Of a stretch of DNA of 64,000 nt, positions 1 through 9,659 are shown piece after piece. The position numbers and the translations under genes are program-made. Each line of letters opens with the position of its first letter. Position 1 is the first letter of the stretch. The notes beneath the pieces are model-generated. The model was not told where the DNA came from. It saw only the letters and a list, made by a program, of their open reading frames with translations, and made no database searches. Source of the DNA: Microbacterium sp. CBA3102 (lineage in GTDB: Bacteria > Actinomycetota > Actinomycetes > Actinomycetales > Microbacteriaceae); the NCBI RefSeq assembly GCF_007954505.1, contig NZ_CP042412.1:3534001-3598000 (forward strand), in the 5' to 3' direction.

Positions 1-350
1 GCCACGCCGCTCACCGCGGCGGAAACCCGAGAATCACGGATGGCCTCGGTGATGTCAGTGTCGCCGACGCGAACGGTGCGGTCGTCGGGGTCGAGTCCCA
101 GACGCACGGGGAAGTCGGATGCCGCCGCGCGGACCGCCTCGGGGTCCGAGGTGTCGGCACCGCGATCGAGCACGTGCCAGGCGAGTGCGCGGTAGGCGGA
201 GCCGGTGTCGAGGTACCCGAAGCCGAGCGTGCGCGCGACGGCCTTCGACACGCTGGACTTGCCCGAACCGGCCGGTCCGTCGATCGCGATGAACTTCGTC
301 GCATCGGCCACGTGTGCGGGCGCCGTGGACGCGTTCGAGGTGTCAGTCAT
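1..350 (-). CDS. cmk: Cytidylate kinase, N-terminal part (cut by window edge)
   Basis: CMP/dCMP kinase of pyrimidine nucleotide metabolism, cytosolic. The reverse-strand frame starts with ATG at 350 and is still open at base 1, so the C-terminal half lies outside. After a short variable N-terminus it reads FIAIDGPAGSGKSSVSKAVA, the P-loop of CMP kinases, followed by LGFGYLDTGSAYRALAW, the typical nucleotide-monophosphate-binding segment. The start codon overlaps the tyrA stop by 8 nt, so the two are translationally coupled. cmk downstream of tyrA and the scp genes is usual in actinobacteria, where der normally follows. Confidence 0.93.
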   Translation of the reverse strand, partial: MTDTSNASTAPAHVADATKFIAIDGPAGSGKSSVSKAVARTLGFGYLDTGSAYRALAWHVLDRGADTSDPEAVRAAASDFPVRLGLDPDDRTVRVGDTDITEAIRDSRVSAAVSGV

Positions 351-1479
351 TGGTGTTCCCTGCAATCCGCCAGCCGCGTTCCTGGAGTCCGGTGATCGCC
401 CCGTGCAGCGCGGCCGGGTCGACGCTGATCTCGGCGAGGCCGAACTGGGCCCCTGGCGAGTGCTCGAGTCGGAGGTCTTCGACGTTGACGCCCAGTTCGC
501 CGAGCTCGCCGAACAGGCGACCCAGCTGACCGGCGGTGTCGTCGACCATGACGACGAGCGACTCGAAGCGCTGGTTCTGTCCGTGCTTTCCGGGGAGGCG
601 GTCGACGCCGTCGTTGCCCTGGCGGATCGTCTCGGCGACCACGCGCCGCGCTCCGGGCGCGCTCGGCTCCCGCAATGCGTCCGCCACTTCTCCGAGATCG
701 GCGGCGAGAGCATCGAGGATCTCGACGACGGGGCCGGCGTTGGCGCCGAGGATCTGCACCCACAACTCGGGAGCCGAGGCCGCGATGCGCGTCGTGTCAC
801 GAACGCCCTGGCCTGCAAGACGGAGCGCGCCCTCCTCCGCCTCCGCGAGGCGGGCGGCGAGCAGGCTCGCGACGACCTGAGGCACGTGCGACGTGAGCGC
901 GACCGAACGGTCATGCTCCTCCGGCGTCATCTCGAGCGGCATCGCCCCGACGTCGAGCGCGAGCGCTTCGACCAGGGCGAGGTCCGTCGCCTTCGTGTCC
1001 TCGTCGCGGCACACGACCCACGGTCGCCCGACGAACAGATCGGCGCGGGCGGAGATGGCCCCACCGCGCTCACGGCCAGCAAGCGGATGCGATCCGATGT
1101 ATCGGGTGAGGTCGACGCCCCGCGACTGCAGGGTGCGGAACGGCTCCAGCTTCACACTCGCCACGTCGGTCACCACGGCGTCCGGGAAGCGCTGGAGTTC
1201 GGCTTGGATGACGTCCGCGGTCACATCCGGCGGCACGGCGACCACGATCAGCGAGGGCGTGTCGTCCTCGGTGGCGAGGCGGCCGGCCCCGTAGTCGACG
1301 GCGAGGCGCAGCTGTGCGGGCGACGCGTCCGTCAGAACGACGTCGATGCCCTTCGACCGGAGTGCGTGGCCGACGCTCGCCCCGAGCAGACCGGCGCCGA
1401 CGACGCGGACGGTCCCGGAGAGACGAGGCGCGACGGCGCCTGCCCTCCGCGCCGTGGGCGCACTCGTGGTATCGGTCAC
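343..1479 (-). CDS. tyrA: Prephenate dehydrogenase (tyrosine biosynthesis)
   Basis: Converts prephenate to 4-hydroxyphenylpyruvate with NAD(P)+. The 378-residue protein begins after a short tail with VRVVGAGLLGASVGHAL, a Rossmann dinucleotide-binding loop. It continues with the family's SHPLAGRERGG substrate-binding motif near residue 130 and has an ACT-like regulatory segment in the last 80 residues (VMVDDTAGQLGRLFGELGEL). That layout fits Gram-positive TyrA with a C-terminal ACT domain for tyrosine feedback. The GTG start overlaps the stop of the upstream pseudouridine synthase gene (GTGA). It overlaps cmk downstream. Confidence 0.92.
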   Translation of the reverse strand: MTDTTSAPTARRAGAVAPRLSGTVRVVGAGLLGASVGHALRSKGIDVVLTDASPAQLRLAVDYGAGRLATEDDTPSLIVVAVPPDVTADVIQAELQRFPDAVVTDVASVKLEPFRTLQSRGVDLTRYIGSHPLAGRERGGAISARADLFVGRPWVVCRDEDTKATDLALVEALALDVGAMPLEMTPEEHDRSVALTSHVPQVVASLLAARLAEAEEGALRLAGQGVRDTTRIAASAPELWVQILGANAGPVVEILDALAADLGEVADALREPSAPGARRVVAETIRQGNDGVDRLPGKHGQNQRFESLVVMVDDTAGQLGRLFGELGELGVNVEDLRLEHSPGAQFGLAEISVDPAALHGAITGLQERGWRIAGNTND

Positions 1480-2282
1480 TCGTTCTCCTGCTCGCCTGGC
1501 GCCTCGGCGACACCGGAATCACGGCGCGACAAGGTCAAAAGCGCGCCGAGTTCGATTTTAGTCAGTTCCCGCGTCTTCCCGACCGGGAGGGTTCCCAGGT
1601 GGAGCGGCCCGAACTGCCGGCGCACGAGTTCCGTGACCGGATGACCGACCGCGGCGAGCATCCGACGGACGATCCGGTTGCGTCCGGAGTGCAGGGTCAG
1701 CTCGACCAGGCTCGACCCGCGCGAGGTGTCCAGCAGCCGCGCCTTGTCCGCAGCGATGGGGCCGTCTTCGAGCTCGATGCCCTTGGTGAGCTTCGAGATC
1801 GTCTGGGGCAGCACCGTCCCCTCGACCTTCGCGATGTACACCTTCGTCACGCCGAACGAGGGGTGAGCGAGCACGTGGGCGAGAGCGCCGTCATTCGTGA
1901 GGATCAAGAGACCACTCGTCTCGGCGTCGAGGCGTCCGACGTTGTACAGGCGCTCCTCGAACTGCTCCGTGAAGCGGCGAAGGTCGGGCCTGCCGTTTTC
2001 GTCCTTCATGCTGCTGACGACGCCGGTCGGCTTGTTCAGCATGACGTACCGCTTGGAGACGTCGAGTTGCACCGCGGTGCCATCGACGTCCACGAGGTCG
2101 CGCTCGGGGTCGATCCGGCGTCCGAGCTCCGTGACGACGACACCGTTGACGCGGATGCGCCCTTCCGTGATGTACTGCTCCACCACTCGGCGCGATGCCA
2201 CACCCGCGCCGGCGAGGACCTTCTGGAGGCGCACACCCTCGGGCGCACCCTCGAATCCTGCGGATGCCTCGAAACCGGTCAT
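1476..2282 (-). CDS. rluB: RsuA/RluB-family rRNA pseudouridine synthase
   Basis: Isomerises a uridine in ribosomal RNA to pseudouridine. The 268-residue protein has an N-terminal S4 RNA-binding domain (VRLQKVLAGAGVASRRVVEQ, residues about 18-75). The catalytic GRLDAETSGLLILTNDG motif follows; its aspartate is the nucleophile. The C-terminus carries the family's GRNRIVRRML signature. RluB, which acts on 23S rRNA, is the usual assignment for the copy between scpB and tyrA/cmk, but RsuA/RluE specificity cannot be excluded from sequence alone. It overlaps both neighbours by 4 nt. Confidence 0.88.
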   Translation of the reverse strand: MTGFEASAGFEGAPEGVRLQKVLAGAGVASRRVVEQYITEGRIRVNGVVVTELGRRIDPERDLVDVDGTAVQLDVSKRYVMLNKPTGVVSSMKDENGRPDLRRFTEQFEERLYNVGRLDAETSGLLILTNDGALAHVLAHPSFGVTKVYIAKVEGTVLPQTISKLTKGIELEDGPIAADKARLLDTSRGSSLVELTLHSGRNRIVRRMLAAVGHPVTELVRRQFGPLHLGTLPVGKTRELTKIELGALLTLSRRDSGVAEAPGEQENE

Positions 2283-2929
2283 CGGATGGTCCCTTCGTCG
2301 AAACCGTCTGCGCCGTCATCGAGCAGAGGGGAGATCGGGGGCAGCTCGTCGAGCGAGTTGATGCCCAGGTGCTGCAGGAGCGCGTCGGTCGTGCCGTAGT
2401 TGATCGCGCCGGTCTCGGAGTCGGCGAAGAGTTCGGTGATCAGACCGCGGGCGAGCAGCGTGCGCACGACGGAATCGACGTTCACTGCACGGATGGAGGC
2501 GACCTGGCTGCGGGTGACGGGCTGCTTGTAGGCGATCACGGCCAGCGTCTCGAGCGCGGCCTGCGAAAGCCGCGCGGGCGCCTGTCCGCCGACGAACGCC
2601 GCCACGAGCGGGTCGAGCTCCTCGCGGACGTACAATCGCCAGCCGCCGCCGACCTCGCGCAGCTCGAATCCGCGCCGCGGGCCCGTGCCGTTGCCGTCGT
2701 AGTCGTCGACGAGCGTCTCGAGCGTCTGCCGCACCGCCGGCACCGGCGAACCGACGGCGGCGGCGAGAGCCACCAGCCCCAGCGGCTCGTCGACGATCAA
2801 CAGGATGGCCTCGATGCGCTCGGAGAGCGGGATCTCGGTGGACCCGCCGATCCCGTCGTCCGCCGTCTCGGTCTCGGTCTCCGCGTCGATCGACGTCTCG
2901 GTCTCGGTCTCGGTCAGGTCATCGGTCAT
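2279..2929 (-). CDS. scpB: Segregation and condensation protein B
   Basis: Kleisin-associated winged-helix subunit of the SMC-ScpAB condensin that compacts and segregates chromosomes. It is 216 residues long. The N-terminus (about 35 residues) is an acidic, Glu/Thr-rich tail with ETETE repeats. Two winged-helix domains follow, with the typical segments IEAILLIVDEPL and LETLAVIAYKQPVTRSQVASIRAVN. The start overlaps the end of scpA by 11 nt, as expected for partners made in stoichiometric amounts. The Thr/Glu repeat at the N-terminus is probably a disordered extension. Confidence 0.95.
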   Translation of the reverse strand: MTDDLTETETETSIDAETETETADDGIGGSTEIPLSERIEAILLIVDEPLGLVALAAAVGSPVPAVRQTLETLVDDYDGNGTGPRRGFELREVGGGWRLYVREELDPLVAAFVGGQAPARLSQAALETLAVIAYKQPVTRSQVASIRAVNVDSVVRTLLARGLITELFADSETGAINYGTTDALLQHLGINSLDELPPISPLLDDGADGFDEGTIR

Positions 2930-3803
2930 AGTCGGCCCCCAGGCTCGCGAGTGTCTCGTCCGACCAGGAGTCGGCTGCCCAGCGCAGCGTGAGCTCGCCG
3001 AGCGGTTCCAGTTGTTCGAAGGTCAGCGCCGCGTGCCGGTACAGCTCCAACACCGAGATGAAACGCGCCACCACGATGCCCGGCTCGCTCACGCCCGCGA
3101 CGAGTTCGCGGAAGCTCAGCGACTCGGTGCCGCGCAGGAGAGTGACGACGATCGCCGCCTGCTCGCGGATACTGACCAGTGGTGCGTGCAGATGGTCGAG
3201 TCCGACATGCGGGATCTCTTTGGGCGCGAAGGCCAGCAACGCCAGCGCCGCGAAGTCGTCCACGGTGAGCGACCACACGAGCTCGGGTGTCTGCGAGCGG
3301 TGCTTCTCATCGAGGCGTGCCGCGCGGACGTGCCGCTTGTCTTCGCGTTGCAGGCAACGGGAGAACCACGCCGACACCTCTTTGAAGGCCCGGTACTGCA
3401 GCAACCGGGCGAACAGCAGGTCGCGTGCCTCCAAGAGCGCGACGGCCTCAGCGTCCACGAGCTCGCCCTGCGGGAGGAGTCCGGCGACCTTCATATCGAG
3501 CAGGGTCGCCGCGACCACGAGGAACTCGGAGGCCTGATCGAGTTCCTCATCGTTCTCGAGCTCGCCCAGGTAGGCGATGAACTCGTTCGTGACCGCGCTC
3601 AACGAGACCTCGGTGATGTCCATCTCATGCTTCGAGATGAGGTTCAGGAGCAGGTCGAACGGTCCGTCGAAATTCGACAGGGAGACCCGGAAGCCCGGTT
3701 CGATCGCAGCGGATCCGACCGGCTCGTCCGATCCGCTGCTCACGTCTTCGGCGCGCTCGATGGCCGAAGGGTCGACGGACTCTCCGCTAGGCGACAGCGC
3801 CAC
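2919..3803 (-). CDS. scpA: Segregation and condensation protein A (kleisin)
   Basis: Kleisin subunit that bridges the SMC heads. The 294-residue protein has a disordered acidic N-terminus (about 45 residues), then FRVSLSNFDGPFDLLLNLI, the signature start of ScpA. A helical SMC-neck-binding domain and a C-terminal winged helix (SFRELVAGV) follow. The GTG start at 3803 overlaps the parA-like stop by 17 nt. Together with scpB and the ParA-type ATPase it forms a chromosome-segregation block. Confidence 0.95.
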   Translation of the reverse strand: MALSPSGESVDPSAIERAEDVSSGSDEPVGSAAIEPGFRVSLSNFDGPFDLLLNLISKHEMDITEVSLSAVTNEFIAYLGELENDEELDQASEFLVVAATLLDMKVAGLLPQGELVDAEAVALLEARDLLFARLLQYRAFKEVSAWFSRCLQREDKRHVRAARLDEKHRSQTPELVWSLTVDDFAALALLAFAPKEIPHVGLDHLHAPLVSIREQAAIVVTLLRGTESLSFRELVAGVSEPGIVVARFISVLELYRHAALTFEQLEPLGELTLRWAADSWSDETLASLGADYDR

Positions 3804-4677
3804 GGGCGACCAGCTCCCGCGCCAGCCGCAGGTATGCCTGAGCGGCCGCGTGCTCGGGGGCGAACTCGGTGATGGGCACCCCCGACACCGAGGCGTCGGG
3901 GAACTTCACGGTGCGGCCGATCACGGTCTCGAGCACGTCGTCACCGAATGCTTCGACGACACGCTCGAGCACCTCGCGCGAGTGCAGGGTGCGCGGGTCG
4001 TACATTGTGGCCAGCAGGCCGTCCATCGTGATGGACGGATTCAACCTGTCGCGGACCTTGTCGATCGTCTCGATGAGCAGGGCCACGCCGCGCAGCGCGA
4101 AGAACTCGCATTCGAGCGGGATGATCACACCGTGCGCCGCCGTCAGCGCGTTGACCGTGAGGATCCCGAGGGAGGGCTGGCAGTCGACGAGGATGACGTC
4201 GTACTCCCCCGCGACCTGGCGCAGCACCCGGGCGAGGATCGTCTCCCGTGCGACCTCGTTGACCAGGTGCACCTCGGCGGCCGACAGATCGATGTTCGCC
4301 GGCATGACGTCGAGACCTTCGACGCTCGACTTCACGATCGCATCGTGGGCGTCGCGCTTGGTGTCGAGCAGGAGGTCGTAGATCGTCGGCACGTCGTGGG
4401 TCGGGATGCCGAGCCCGGCGGACAGGGCGCCCTGCGGGTCGAAGTCGACCGCGAGCACCTTGCGGCCGTACTCGGCGAGCGCCGCAGCCAGGTTGATGGA
4501 CGTGGTCGTCTTGCCGACGCCGCCCTTCTGGTTGCACAGCGCGATGATGCGCGCGGGCCCGTGGGACTTCAACGGTTCGGGGGTCGGGAACCCGTGATAC
4601 GGACGGCCCGTGGGTCCCATGGGGGTCTCGTCGGCCTTCTGCGCCTTCGCCCTGGACTTCGCCACTTTCTCAGCCAC
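3787..4677 (-). CDS. ParA/MinD-family ATPase (chromosome-partitioning type)
   Basis: Walker-type ATPase of the ParA family, 296 residues. A basic N-terminal tail of about 40 residues precedes ARIIALCNQKGGVGKTTTSI, a deviant Walker A with the signature lysine. FDPQGALSAGLG (Walker A') and ILVDCQPSLG (Walker B) follow. This copy next to scpA/scpB is distinct from the origin-proximal parA of a parAB operon, and no parB is seen here, so its DNA-site partner is unknown. The GTG start has a GGAG Shine-Dalgarno 5 nt upstream. A TACAAT box about 35 nt upstream suggests its own promoter. Confidence 0.88.
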   Translation of the reverse strand: MAEKVAKSRAKAQKADETPMGPTGRPYHGFPTPEPLKSHGPARIIALCNQKGGVGKTTTSINLAAALAEYGRKVLAVDFDPQGALSAGLGIPTHDVPTIYDLLLDTKRDAHDAIVKSSVEGLDVMPANIDLSAAEVHLVNEVARETILARVLRQVAGEYDVILVDCQPSLGILTVNALTAAHGVIIPLECEFFALRGVALLIETIDKVRDRLNPSITMDGLLATMYDPRTLHSREVLERVVEAFGDDVLETVIGRTVKFPDASVSGVPITEFAPEHAAAQAYLRLARELVARGAVA

Positions 4678-4707
4678 CGATTCTCCTGCTCCGTTCGTGC
4701 TTGGTCG

Positions 4708-4713
4708 ATTGTA
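4708..4713 (-). promoter_or_regulatory. Candidate -10 element for the parA-scpAB segment
   Basis: Reverse-strand TACAAT lies in the 98-nt gap between xerD and the parA-like gene, about 30 nt upstream of its Shine-Dalgarno. No good TTGACA-like -35 is seen 16-18 nt further up, so this rests on one hexamer. It would allow the segregation genes to be transcribed independently of xerD. Confidence 0.4.
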
Positions 4714-4775
4714 CCGGGCGGCCCGTTCCGCAGCCGCCTCGGCACGCGGCAGGGGGCTCTCCCGGATGGGCGGTG

Positions 4776-5678
4776 TCAGCGGGCGCGGGGATGCGAGGTC
4801 GCGTAGATGTCACGCAACGTATCGACAGAGACGTGGGTGTAGATCTGGGTCGTCGCGACCGAGGAATGTCCGAGCAGCTCCTGCACGACACGGACGTCGG
4901 CTCCCCCCTGCAGCAGGTGTGTGGCGAACGAGTGACGCAGGGTGTGCGGCGACACCTCCGACGTGATCTGCGCCTTCTCCGCCGCCGCGCGGATCACCAG
5001 CCAGGCGCTCTGTCTCGACAGGGGCGCGCCACGGGCGCCGAGGAACAGCCGCGCCGATGCCCGTCCTTTCGCCGCGAGCGCCGGCCGCACCCTCGTGAGA
5101 TAGGCGTCGACCGCTTCTCGTGCATAGGAGCCGATCGGCACGATGCGCTCCTTCGAGCCCTTCCCGCGCAGCCGCAGCACATCGCCGTGGGCGAGGTCGT
5201 CGACGTCGAGCCCGGTCGCCTCCGAGACGCGGGCGCCGGTGGCATAGAGGAGCTCCAGGAGAGCGCGATCCCGCACCCCGATCGGGTCCTCGGGCGACGG
5301 GGCGGCGAGCAGTCTCTCGACCTGGTCGATCGTCAGCGCTTTGGGGAGCCGACGAGGAGCCTTGGGCGGACGCAGTCTCCCGCTCGGATCGTCGACCTCG
5401 ATGCCCTCACGGGCCAGGAACCGGTGCCAGCCCCGCACGGACGACTGCAGGCGCGCCAGCGAGGTGGAGGCCGGAGCAGGGTCTGCCGACGCACGCTCCG
5501 TGATGAAGCGGTCGATCACGGCCGGCGTCACCTCCGACGTGTCGGCGATCCCCTCCCCGGCCAGCCACTCGCAGTACCCACCGAGGTCACGCCGGTAGGC
5601 CGCGATCGTGTGCTCGCTCAGACCGCGCTCGATCGTGACGTGACGCAGGTAGGCGTCGAGAGCGCGCTCCAGCAGCAT
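4776..5678 (-). CDS. xerD: Site-specific tyrosine recombinase XerD
   Basis: Resolves chromosome dimers at dif. At 300 residues it has the standard Xer length. The N-terminal SAM-like core-binding domain spans residues 1-90 ([23 protein letters not shown]). The catalytic domain shows [15 protein letters not shown] (Arg I), [13 protein letters not shown] (His-x-x-Arg) and [16 protein letters not shown] (His/Trp position and the nucleophile Tyr). The position next to NUDIX and the parA-scp block is the usual actinobacterial xerD locus, which favours XerD over XerC. It is 3 nt downstream of the NUDIX stop. Confidence 0.92.
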   Translation of the reverse strand: MLLERALDAYLRHVTIERGLSEHTIAAYRRDLGGYCEWLAGEGIADTSEVTPAVIDRFITERASADPAPASTSLARLQSSVRGWHRFLAREGIEVDDPSGRLRPPKAPRRLPKALTIDQVERLLAAPSPEDPIGVRDRALLELLYATGARVSEATGLDVDDLAHGDVLRLRGKGSKERIVPIGSYAREAVDAYLTRVRPALAAKGRASARLFLGARGAPLSRQSAWLVIRAAAEKAQITSEVSPHTLRHSFATHLLQGGADVRVVQELLGHSSVATTQIYTHVSVDTLRDIYATSHPRAR

Positions 5679-5681
5679 GCG

Positions 5682-6263
5682 TCAGCCCCGGTCGCGCAGC
5701 CTCTGCGCCGCAGCCAGCACACCGATCGAGAGGATGCCGTTGTGCATCCGTCCGCCGAGGACGGCGTCCACCGCGTCCGCCAACGGCACCCACTCGACGC
5801 GGATGTCCGCCTCTTCGTCCTCCCGATCGTGTGCCGAAGACGCCGCGGCGACTCCGGTGGCCAAGAAGATGTGGATCATCTCGTTGTTGCCACCCGGGGT
5901 GGTCCACGAGGAGACCAGCGGCTCCCAGTGCGCGGCGACGAGGTCAGCCTCCTCGGCGAGCTCACGACGGGCGGCGTCGAGCGGCGCCTCTCCGTCCACG
6001 TCGAGCAGACCGGCGGGCAGCTCCCAGTCGCGGTGACGGATCGGGTGGCGGTACTGCTGGATCAGCAGCACGCGGTCCTCGTCGTCGAGCGCGAGGATCG
6101 CCACGGCGCCGGTGTGCGCGACATACTCGCGCACGATCTCCCCGTCGCCGTAGCGCACCCGGTCGGAGCGGACGTCCCAGACCCAGCCCTTGTAGACGCG
6201 GTCGCTCTGGAGGACCTCCGGCTCGAAAGGCTCGTCGCGGAGGTACTCCGCCGACTCAGTCAT
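5682..6263 (-). CDS. NUDIX hydrolase, ADP-ribose pyrophosphatase type
   Basis: Hydrolyses nucleoside-diphosphate-linked sugars, most likely ADP-ribose, to AMP plus sugar phosphate. It is 193 residues from ATG 6263. That start overlaps the pyrG stop by 8 nt and was chosen over a 75-residue upstream extension, which is only a shadow of pyrG. The NUDIX box is [20 protein letters not shown] (GX5EX7REUXEEXGU with relaxed glycines). The segment [20 protein letters not shown] before it is typical of ADP-ribose pyrophosphatases. Confidence 0.87.
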   Translation of the reverse strand: MTESAEYLRDEPFEPEVLQSDRVYKGWVWDVRSDRVRYGDGEIVREYVAHTGAVAILALDDEDRVLLIQQYRHPIRHRDWELPAGLLDVDGEAPLDAARRELAEEADLVAAHWEPLVSSWTTPGGNNEMIHIFLATGVAAASSAHDREDEEADIRVEWVPLADAVDAVLGGRMHNGILSIGVLAAAQRLRDRG

Positions 6264-7950
6264 CGGCACTGACGTCGAACAGCTCGCTCGCGCGGTGACG
6301 CTCGATCGCGGCGCCGACGAGCCCGCGGAACAGCGGGTGCGGGGCGGTCGGACGCGAACGCAGCTCCGGGTGCGCCTGCGTGGCGATGTAGTACGGGTGC
6401 ACGTCACGCGGCAGCTCGACGTACTCGACCAGGTCGAGTTCCGGGTTGAGCCCGGAGAACACCAGACCGGCGTCGGTGAGACGATCACGGTAGGAGTTGT
6501 TGACCTCGTAGCGGTGACGGTGCCGTTCCGCGGCCTCCGGAGCCCCGTACAGCTCGCGCGCGAGGGATCCCTCGGCGAGTGCCGCCTGGTACAGGCCGAG
6601 ACGCATGGTGCCGCCGAGGTCGCCGCCGTCGAGGATGTCCACCTGCTCCGCCATCGTCGCGATCACGGGCTCGGCGGTCTCCGGGTCGAACTCACTGGAA
6701 GACGCGCCCGCGATGCCGGCCACGTCCCGCGCGTACTCGATGACCATGCACTGCAGGCCCAAGCACAGCCCGAGGGTCGGGATGCCCTGCTCTCGTGCGA
6801 ACTTGAGCGCACCGAGCTTGCCCTCGATGCCGCGGATGCCGAAGCCGCCGGGCACGCAGATGCCGTCGAGCTCGGCCAGCTGCTCCTGGGCACCCTCCGG
6901 CGTCTCGCACAGATCCGAGGGGATCCAGCGGATGTTCACCTTGGTCTCCTGTGCGAAGCCACCCGCCTTGAGCGCTTCGGTCACCGACAGGTAGGCGTCG
7001 GGAAGATCGATGTACTTGCCGACCAGGCCGATCGTCACTTCGTGCTTGGGGTTGTGCACGGCGTGCAGCACCTTGTTCCAGCGGGTCCAGTCGACGTCGG
7101 CCGCCTTCTGGTCGAGACCGAGCCGATGCACGATGTACGAATCGAGGCCCTGCTCGTTCAGCGTGGAGGGGATGTCGTAGATGCTCGGCAGGTCGACCGT
7201 GTTGATGACGCCTTCGACGTCGACATCGCACATGAGGGCGATCTTGTTCCGGTTGCTCGCGCTCACCGGACGGTCGCTGCGGAGCACGAGCGCGTCGGGC
7301 TGGATACCCACCTGACGGAGAGCCGCGACGGAGTGCTGGGTGGGCTTGGTCTTCTGCTCCCCCGAGGCGCCCATGAACGGCACCAGCGAGACGTGGACGA
7401 AGAACACGCTGTCCCGTCCGAGCTCGTGACGGAGCTGGCGCGCGGACTCGAGGAACGGCTGCGACTCGATGTCTCCGACCGTGCCACCGACCTCGGTGAT
7501 GATCACATCGGGACGCGGGTCCTCGCTCGCCTGCAGACGCATGCGACGCTTGATCTCGTCGGTGATGTGCGGGATGACCTGCACGGTGTCGCCGAGGTAC
7601 TCGCCGCGACGCTCGCGCGCGATCACCTGCGAGTAGATCTGGCCGGTCGTCACGTTGGCGGCCTCGGACAGATTGATGTCGAGGAAGCGCTCGTAGTGAC
7701 CGATGTCGAGATCGGTCTCCGCGCCGTCGTCCGTGACGAAGACCTCACCGTGCTGGAACGGATTCATCGTGCCGGGATCGACGTTCAGGTACGGGTCGAG
7801 CTTCTGCATCACGACGCGCAGACCGCGGGCGGTGAGGAGGTTGCCGAGACTGGCCGCCGTCAGTCCCTTGCCCAAAGACGAAACGACACCACCAGTCACG
7901 AAGATGTGCTTGGTCGTGTCGTTCTTGGGTCCCGCGGAAGAAGAGTTCAT
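6256..7950 (-). CDS. pyrG: CTP synthase
   Basis: Makes CTP from UTP, ATP and glutamine. The 564-residue protein has an N-terminal synthetase domain ([21 protein letters not shown]-loop-like) and a C-terminal class-I glutaminase domain. The latter carries the nucleophile Cys in [13 protein letters not shown] and the His/Glu pair in [15 protein letters not shown] codon lies directly before the ATG and could be the start (7953). TAGGAT 8 nt upstream of that GTG, and the lack of a Shine-Dalgarno, suggest a leaderless or nearly leaderless transcript here, although the gene also follows recN by only 14-17 nt. Confidence 0.96.
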   Translation of the reverse strand: MNSSSAGPKNDTTKHIFVTGGVVSSLGKGLTAASLGNLLTARGLRVVMQKLDPYLNVDPGTMNPFQHGEVFVTDDGAETDLDIGHYERFLDINLSEAANVTTGQIYSQVIARERRGEYLGDTVQVIPHITDEIKRRMRLQASEDPRPDVIITEVGGTVGDIESQPFLESARQLRHELGRDSVFFVHVSLVPFMGASGEQKTKPTQHSVAALRQVGIQPDALVLRSDRPVSASNRNKIALMCDVDVEGVINTVDLPSIYDIPSTLNEQGLDSYIVHRLGLDQKAADVDWTRWNKVLHAVHNPKHEVTIGLVGKYIDLPDAYLSVTEALKAGGFAQETKVNIRWIPSDLCETPEGAQEQLAELDGICVPGGFGIRGIEGKLGALKFAREQGIPTLGLCLGLQCMVIEYARDVAGIAGASSSEFDPETAEPVIATMAEQVDILDGGDLGGTMRLGLYQAALAEGSLARELYGAPEAAERHRHRYEVNNSYRDRLTDAGLVFSGLNPELDLVEYVELPRDVHPYYIATQAHPELRSRPTAPHPLFRGLVGAAIERHRASELFDVSADD

Positions 7951-7967
7951 CACGGGCTTCGATCCTA

Positions 7968-9659
7968 TCAGGCGGCGGGGGCGCGGAGGCTGAGAAGTTC
8001 GCGCGCGTGGGTGAGAGCAGCGTCGGAATCGGCGAGTCCCGAGAGCAGTCGGGCCATCTCCGCTTCTCGCTCACCGCCTTCCAGACGCCGGACGCTGGAG
8101 GCGGTGACCGCGCCGTCATTGGCTTTGACGACGGAGAGGTGGTTGTTCGCGAAGGCCGCGACCTGCGCGAGGTGGGTGACGGCGATGACCTGCGACTTCT
8201 CGGCGAGTCGGGCGAGTCGCCGTCCGACCTCGATCGCGGCGGCGCCTCCGATGCCCGCATCGACCTCGTCGAAGACGAAGGTCGGCACGGGGTCGGTCGC
8301 GGCGATGACGACCTCGATGGCCAGCATGACCCGGGACAACTCGCCACCGGAGGCCCCCTTCGAGACCGATCGCGGCTCGGCGCCCGGATGCGGAGCGAGG
8401 AGGATCGCGACGTCATCGCGACCGTGGGTGCTCTCCGCGCCCTCGGAGACCGCGACCTCGAGTCGCGCATCGGGCATCGCGAGGGCGTGGAGCTCTGCAG
8501 TCACCGCCTCGCCGAGGCGGACGGCGGCATCGGTACGTGTCGCCGTCAGCGTCGCCGCGTCGGCGTCCAGCTCGGCTCGTGCCGCATCGCGCTCAGCGAT
8601 GAGCCGCTCGAGGCGGTCGCCGTCGTCATCGAGTTCCGCGAGCCGCGTGGAGCCCGTCTGCCAGAGCGCCAACGCCTCGTCGAGGGAGCCGTGAGCGCGC
8701 ACGAGGGTACCCAGCGCCGCGCGACGTTCTTCCACGGCGGCGAGTTCATGAGGGCCGGACTCGTCGAGATCCGCGAGATAGGCGGACAGGAGTCCCGCAG
8801 CGTCCGCGATCCGGTAGCCGATGTCCGCGAGGCTCTCCCCGATCTCGGTCAGCTTGGCGTCGGACGCACGCTCGATCACGCGACGGGCCTCCGCGACGAG
8901 GGCGGAGGCGTCAGGTTCGCCGTCCTCGTTGGAGAGCGCTCCGTGCGCGAGCGATGCCGCGACACGAAGTTCTTCGGCATTCGCGAGACGCTCGGCCCGA
9001 TCTGCGAGCTCCTGGTCCTCGCCCGGCTCCGGTGCGGTCGCCTCGATCAGTGCCAGGTCTTCACGGAGGCGGGAGGCCTCCTCGGCACGACGGTCCCGGT
9101 TCTCGGTGATCTCGGAGATCTCGGAGTCCAGTGCCCGCCAGCGGGTGAAGGACTCCGTGTACTTCGCGAGCGCGTCCGTGATCGGCGTCCCACCGAAGCG
9201 GTCGAGCGCGTCGCGCTGTGCCGCGGCGGAGCGCAGACGCAGCTGCTCGGACTGTCCGTGCACCACGACGAGCTCTTCCGCCAGCGACGAGAGCACCCCT
9301 GCGGGCGCCGCCCGGCCTCCGACGCTCGCCCTGCTGCGTCCTTCGGCGCTGAGCGTGCGCGAGACGTACAACTCCGCGGTTCCCGCTCCTGCGGGCTCCA
9401 ACTCGCCGCCGGCCTCCTCGACGATCTCGGCGACGTCTCCGCCCTCCGGAACGATCCAGACACCCGCCACCGACGCCTGCGCGGCACCGGCCCTGACAGC
9501 CCCGGAGTCGGCGCGCTGGCCCAGCAGCAGTCCCAGTCCGGTGACGACCATGGTCTTCCCCGCGCCCGTCTCTCCGGTGATCGCGGTGAACCCCGGGCCC
9601 AGAGGCAGCACCGCATCGGCGATGACGCCGAGCCCCTGCATACGCATCTCCTCGATCAT
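7968..9659 (-). CDS. recN: DNA repair protein RecN
   Basis: SMC-like ATPase acting early in double-strand-break repair. It has 563 residues from ATG 9659 (ATGA overlap with nadK); a longer in-frame extension over nadK was rejected. It shows [20 protein letters not shown], Walker A GETGAGKT, a long central coiled coil rich in Arg/Glu/Ala (about residues 150-370), the ABC signature [14 protein letters not shown] and Walker [14 protein letters not shown]. The nadK-recN pairing is common in Gram-positive bacteria. Confidence 0.95.
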   Translation of the reverse strand: MIEEMRMQGLGVIADAVLPLGPGFTAITGETGAGKTMVVTGLGLLLGQRADSGAVRAGAAQASVAGVWIVPEGGDVAEIVEEAGGELEPAGAGTAELYVSRTLSAEGRSRASVGGRAAPAGVLSSLAEELVVVHGQSEQLRLRSAAAQRDALDRFGGTPITDALAKYTESFTRWRALDSEISEITENRDRRAEEASRLREDLALIEATAPEPGEDQELADRAERLANAEELRVAASLAHGALSNEDGEPDASALVAEARRVIERASDAKLTEIGESLADIGYRIADAAGLLSAYLADLDESGPHELAAVEERRAALGTLVRAHGSLDEALALWQTGSTRLAELDDDGDRLERLIAERDAARAELDADAATLTATRTDAAVRLGEAVTAELHALAMPDARLEVAVSEGAESTHGRDDVAILLAPHPGAEPRSVSKGASGGELSRVMLAIEVVIAATDPVPTFVFDEVDAGIGGAAAIEVGRRLARLAEKSQVIAVTHLAQVAAFANNHLSVVKANDGAVTASSVRRLEGGEREAEMARLLSGLADSDAALTHARELLSLRAPAA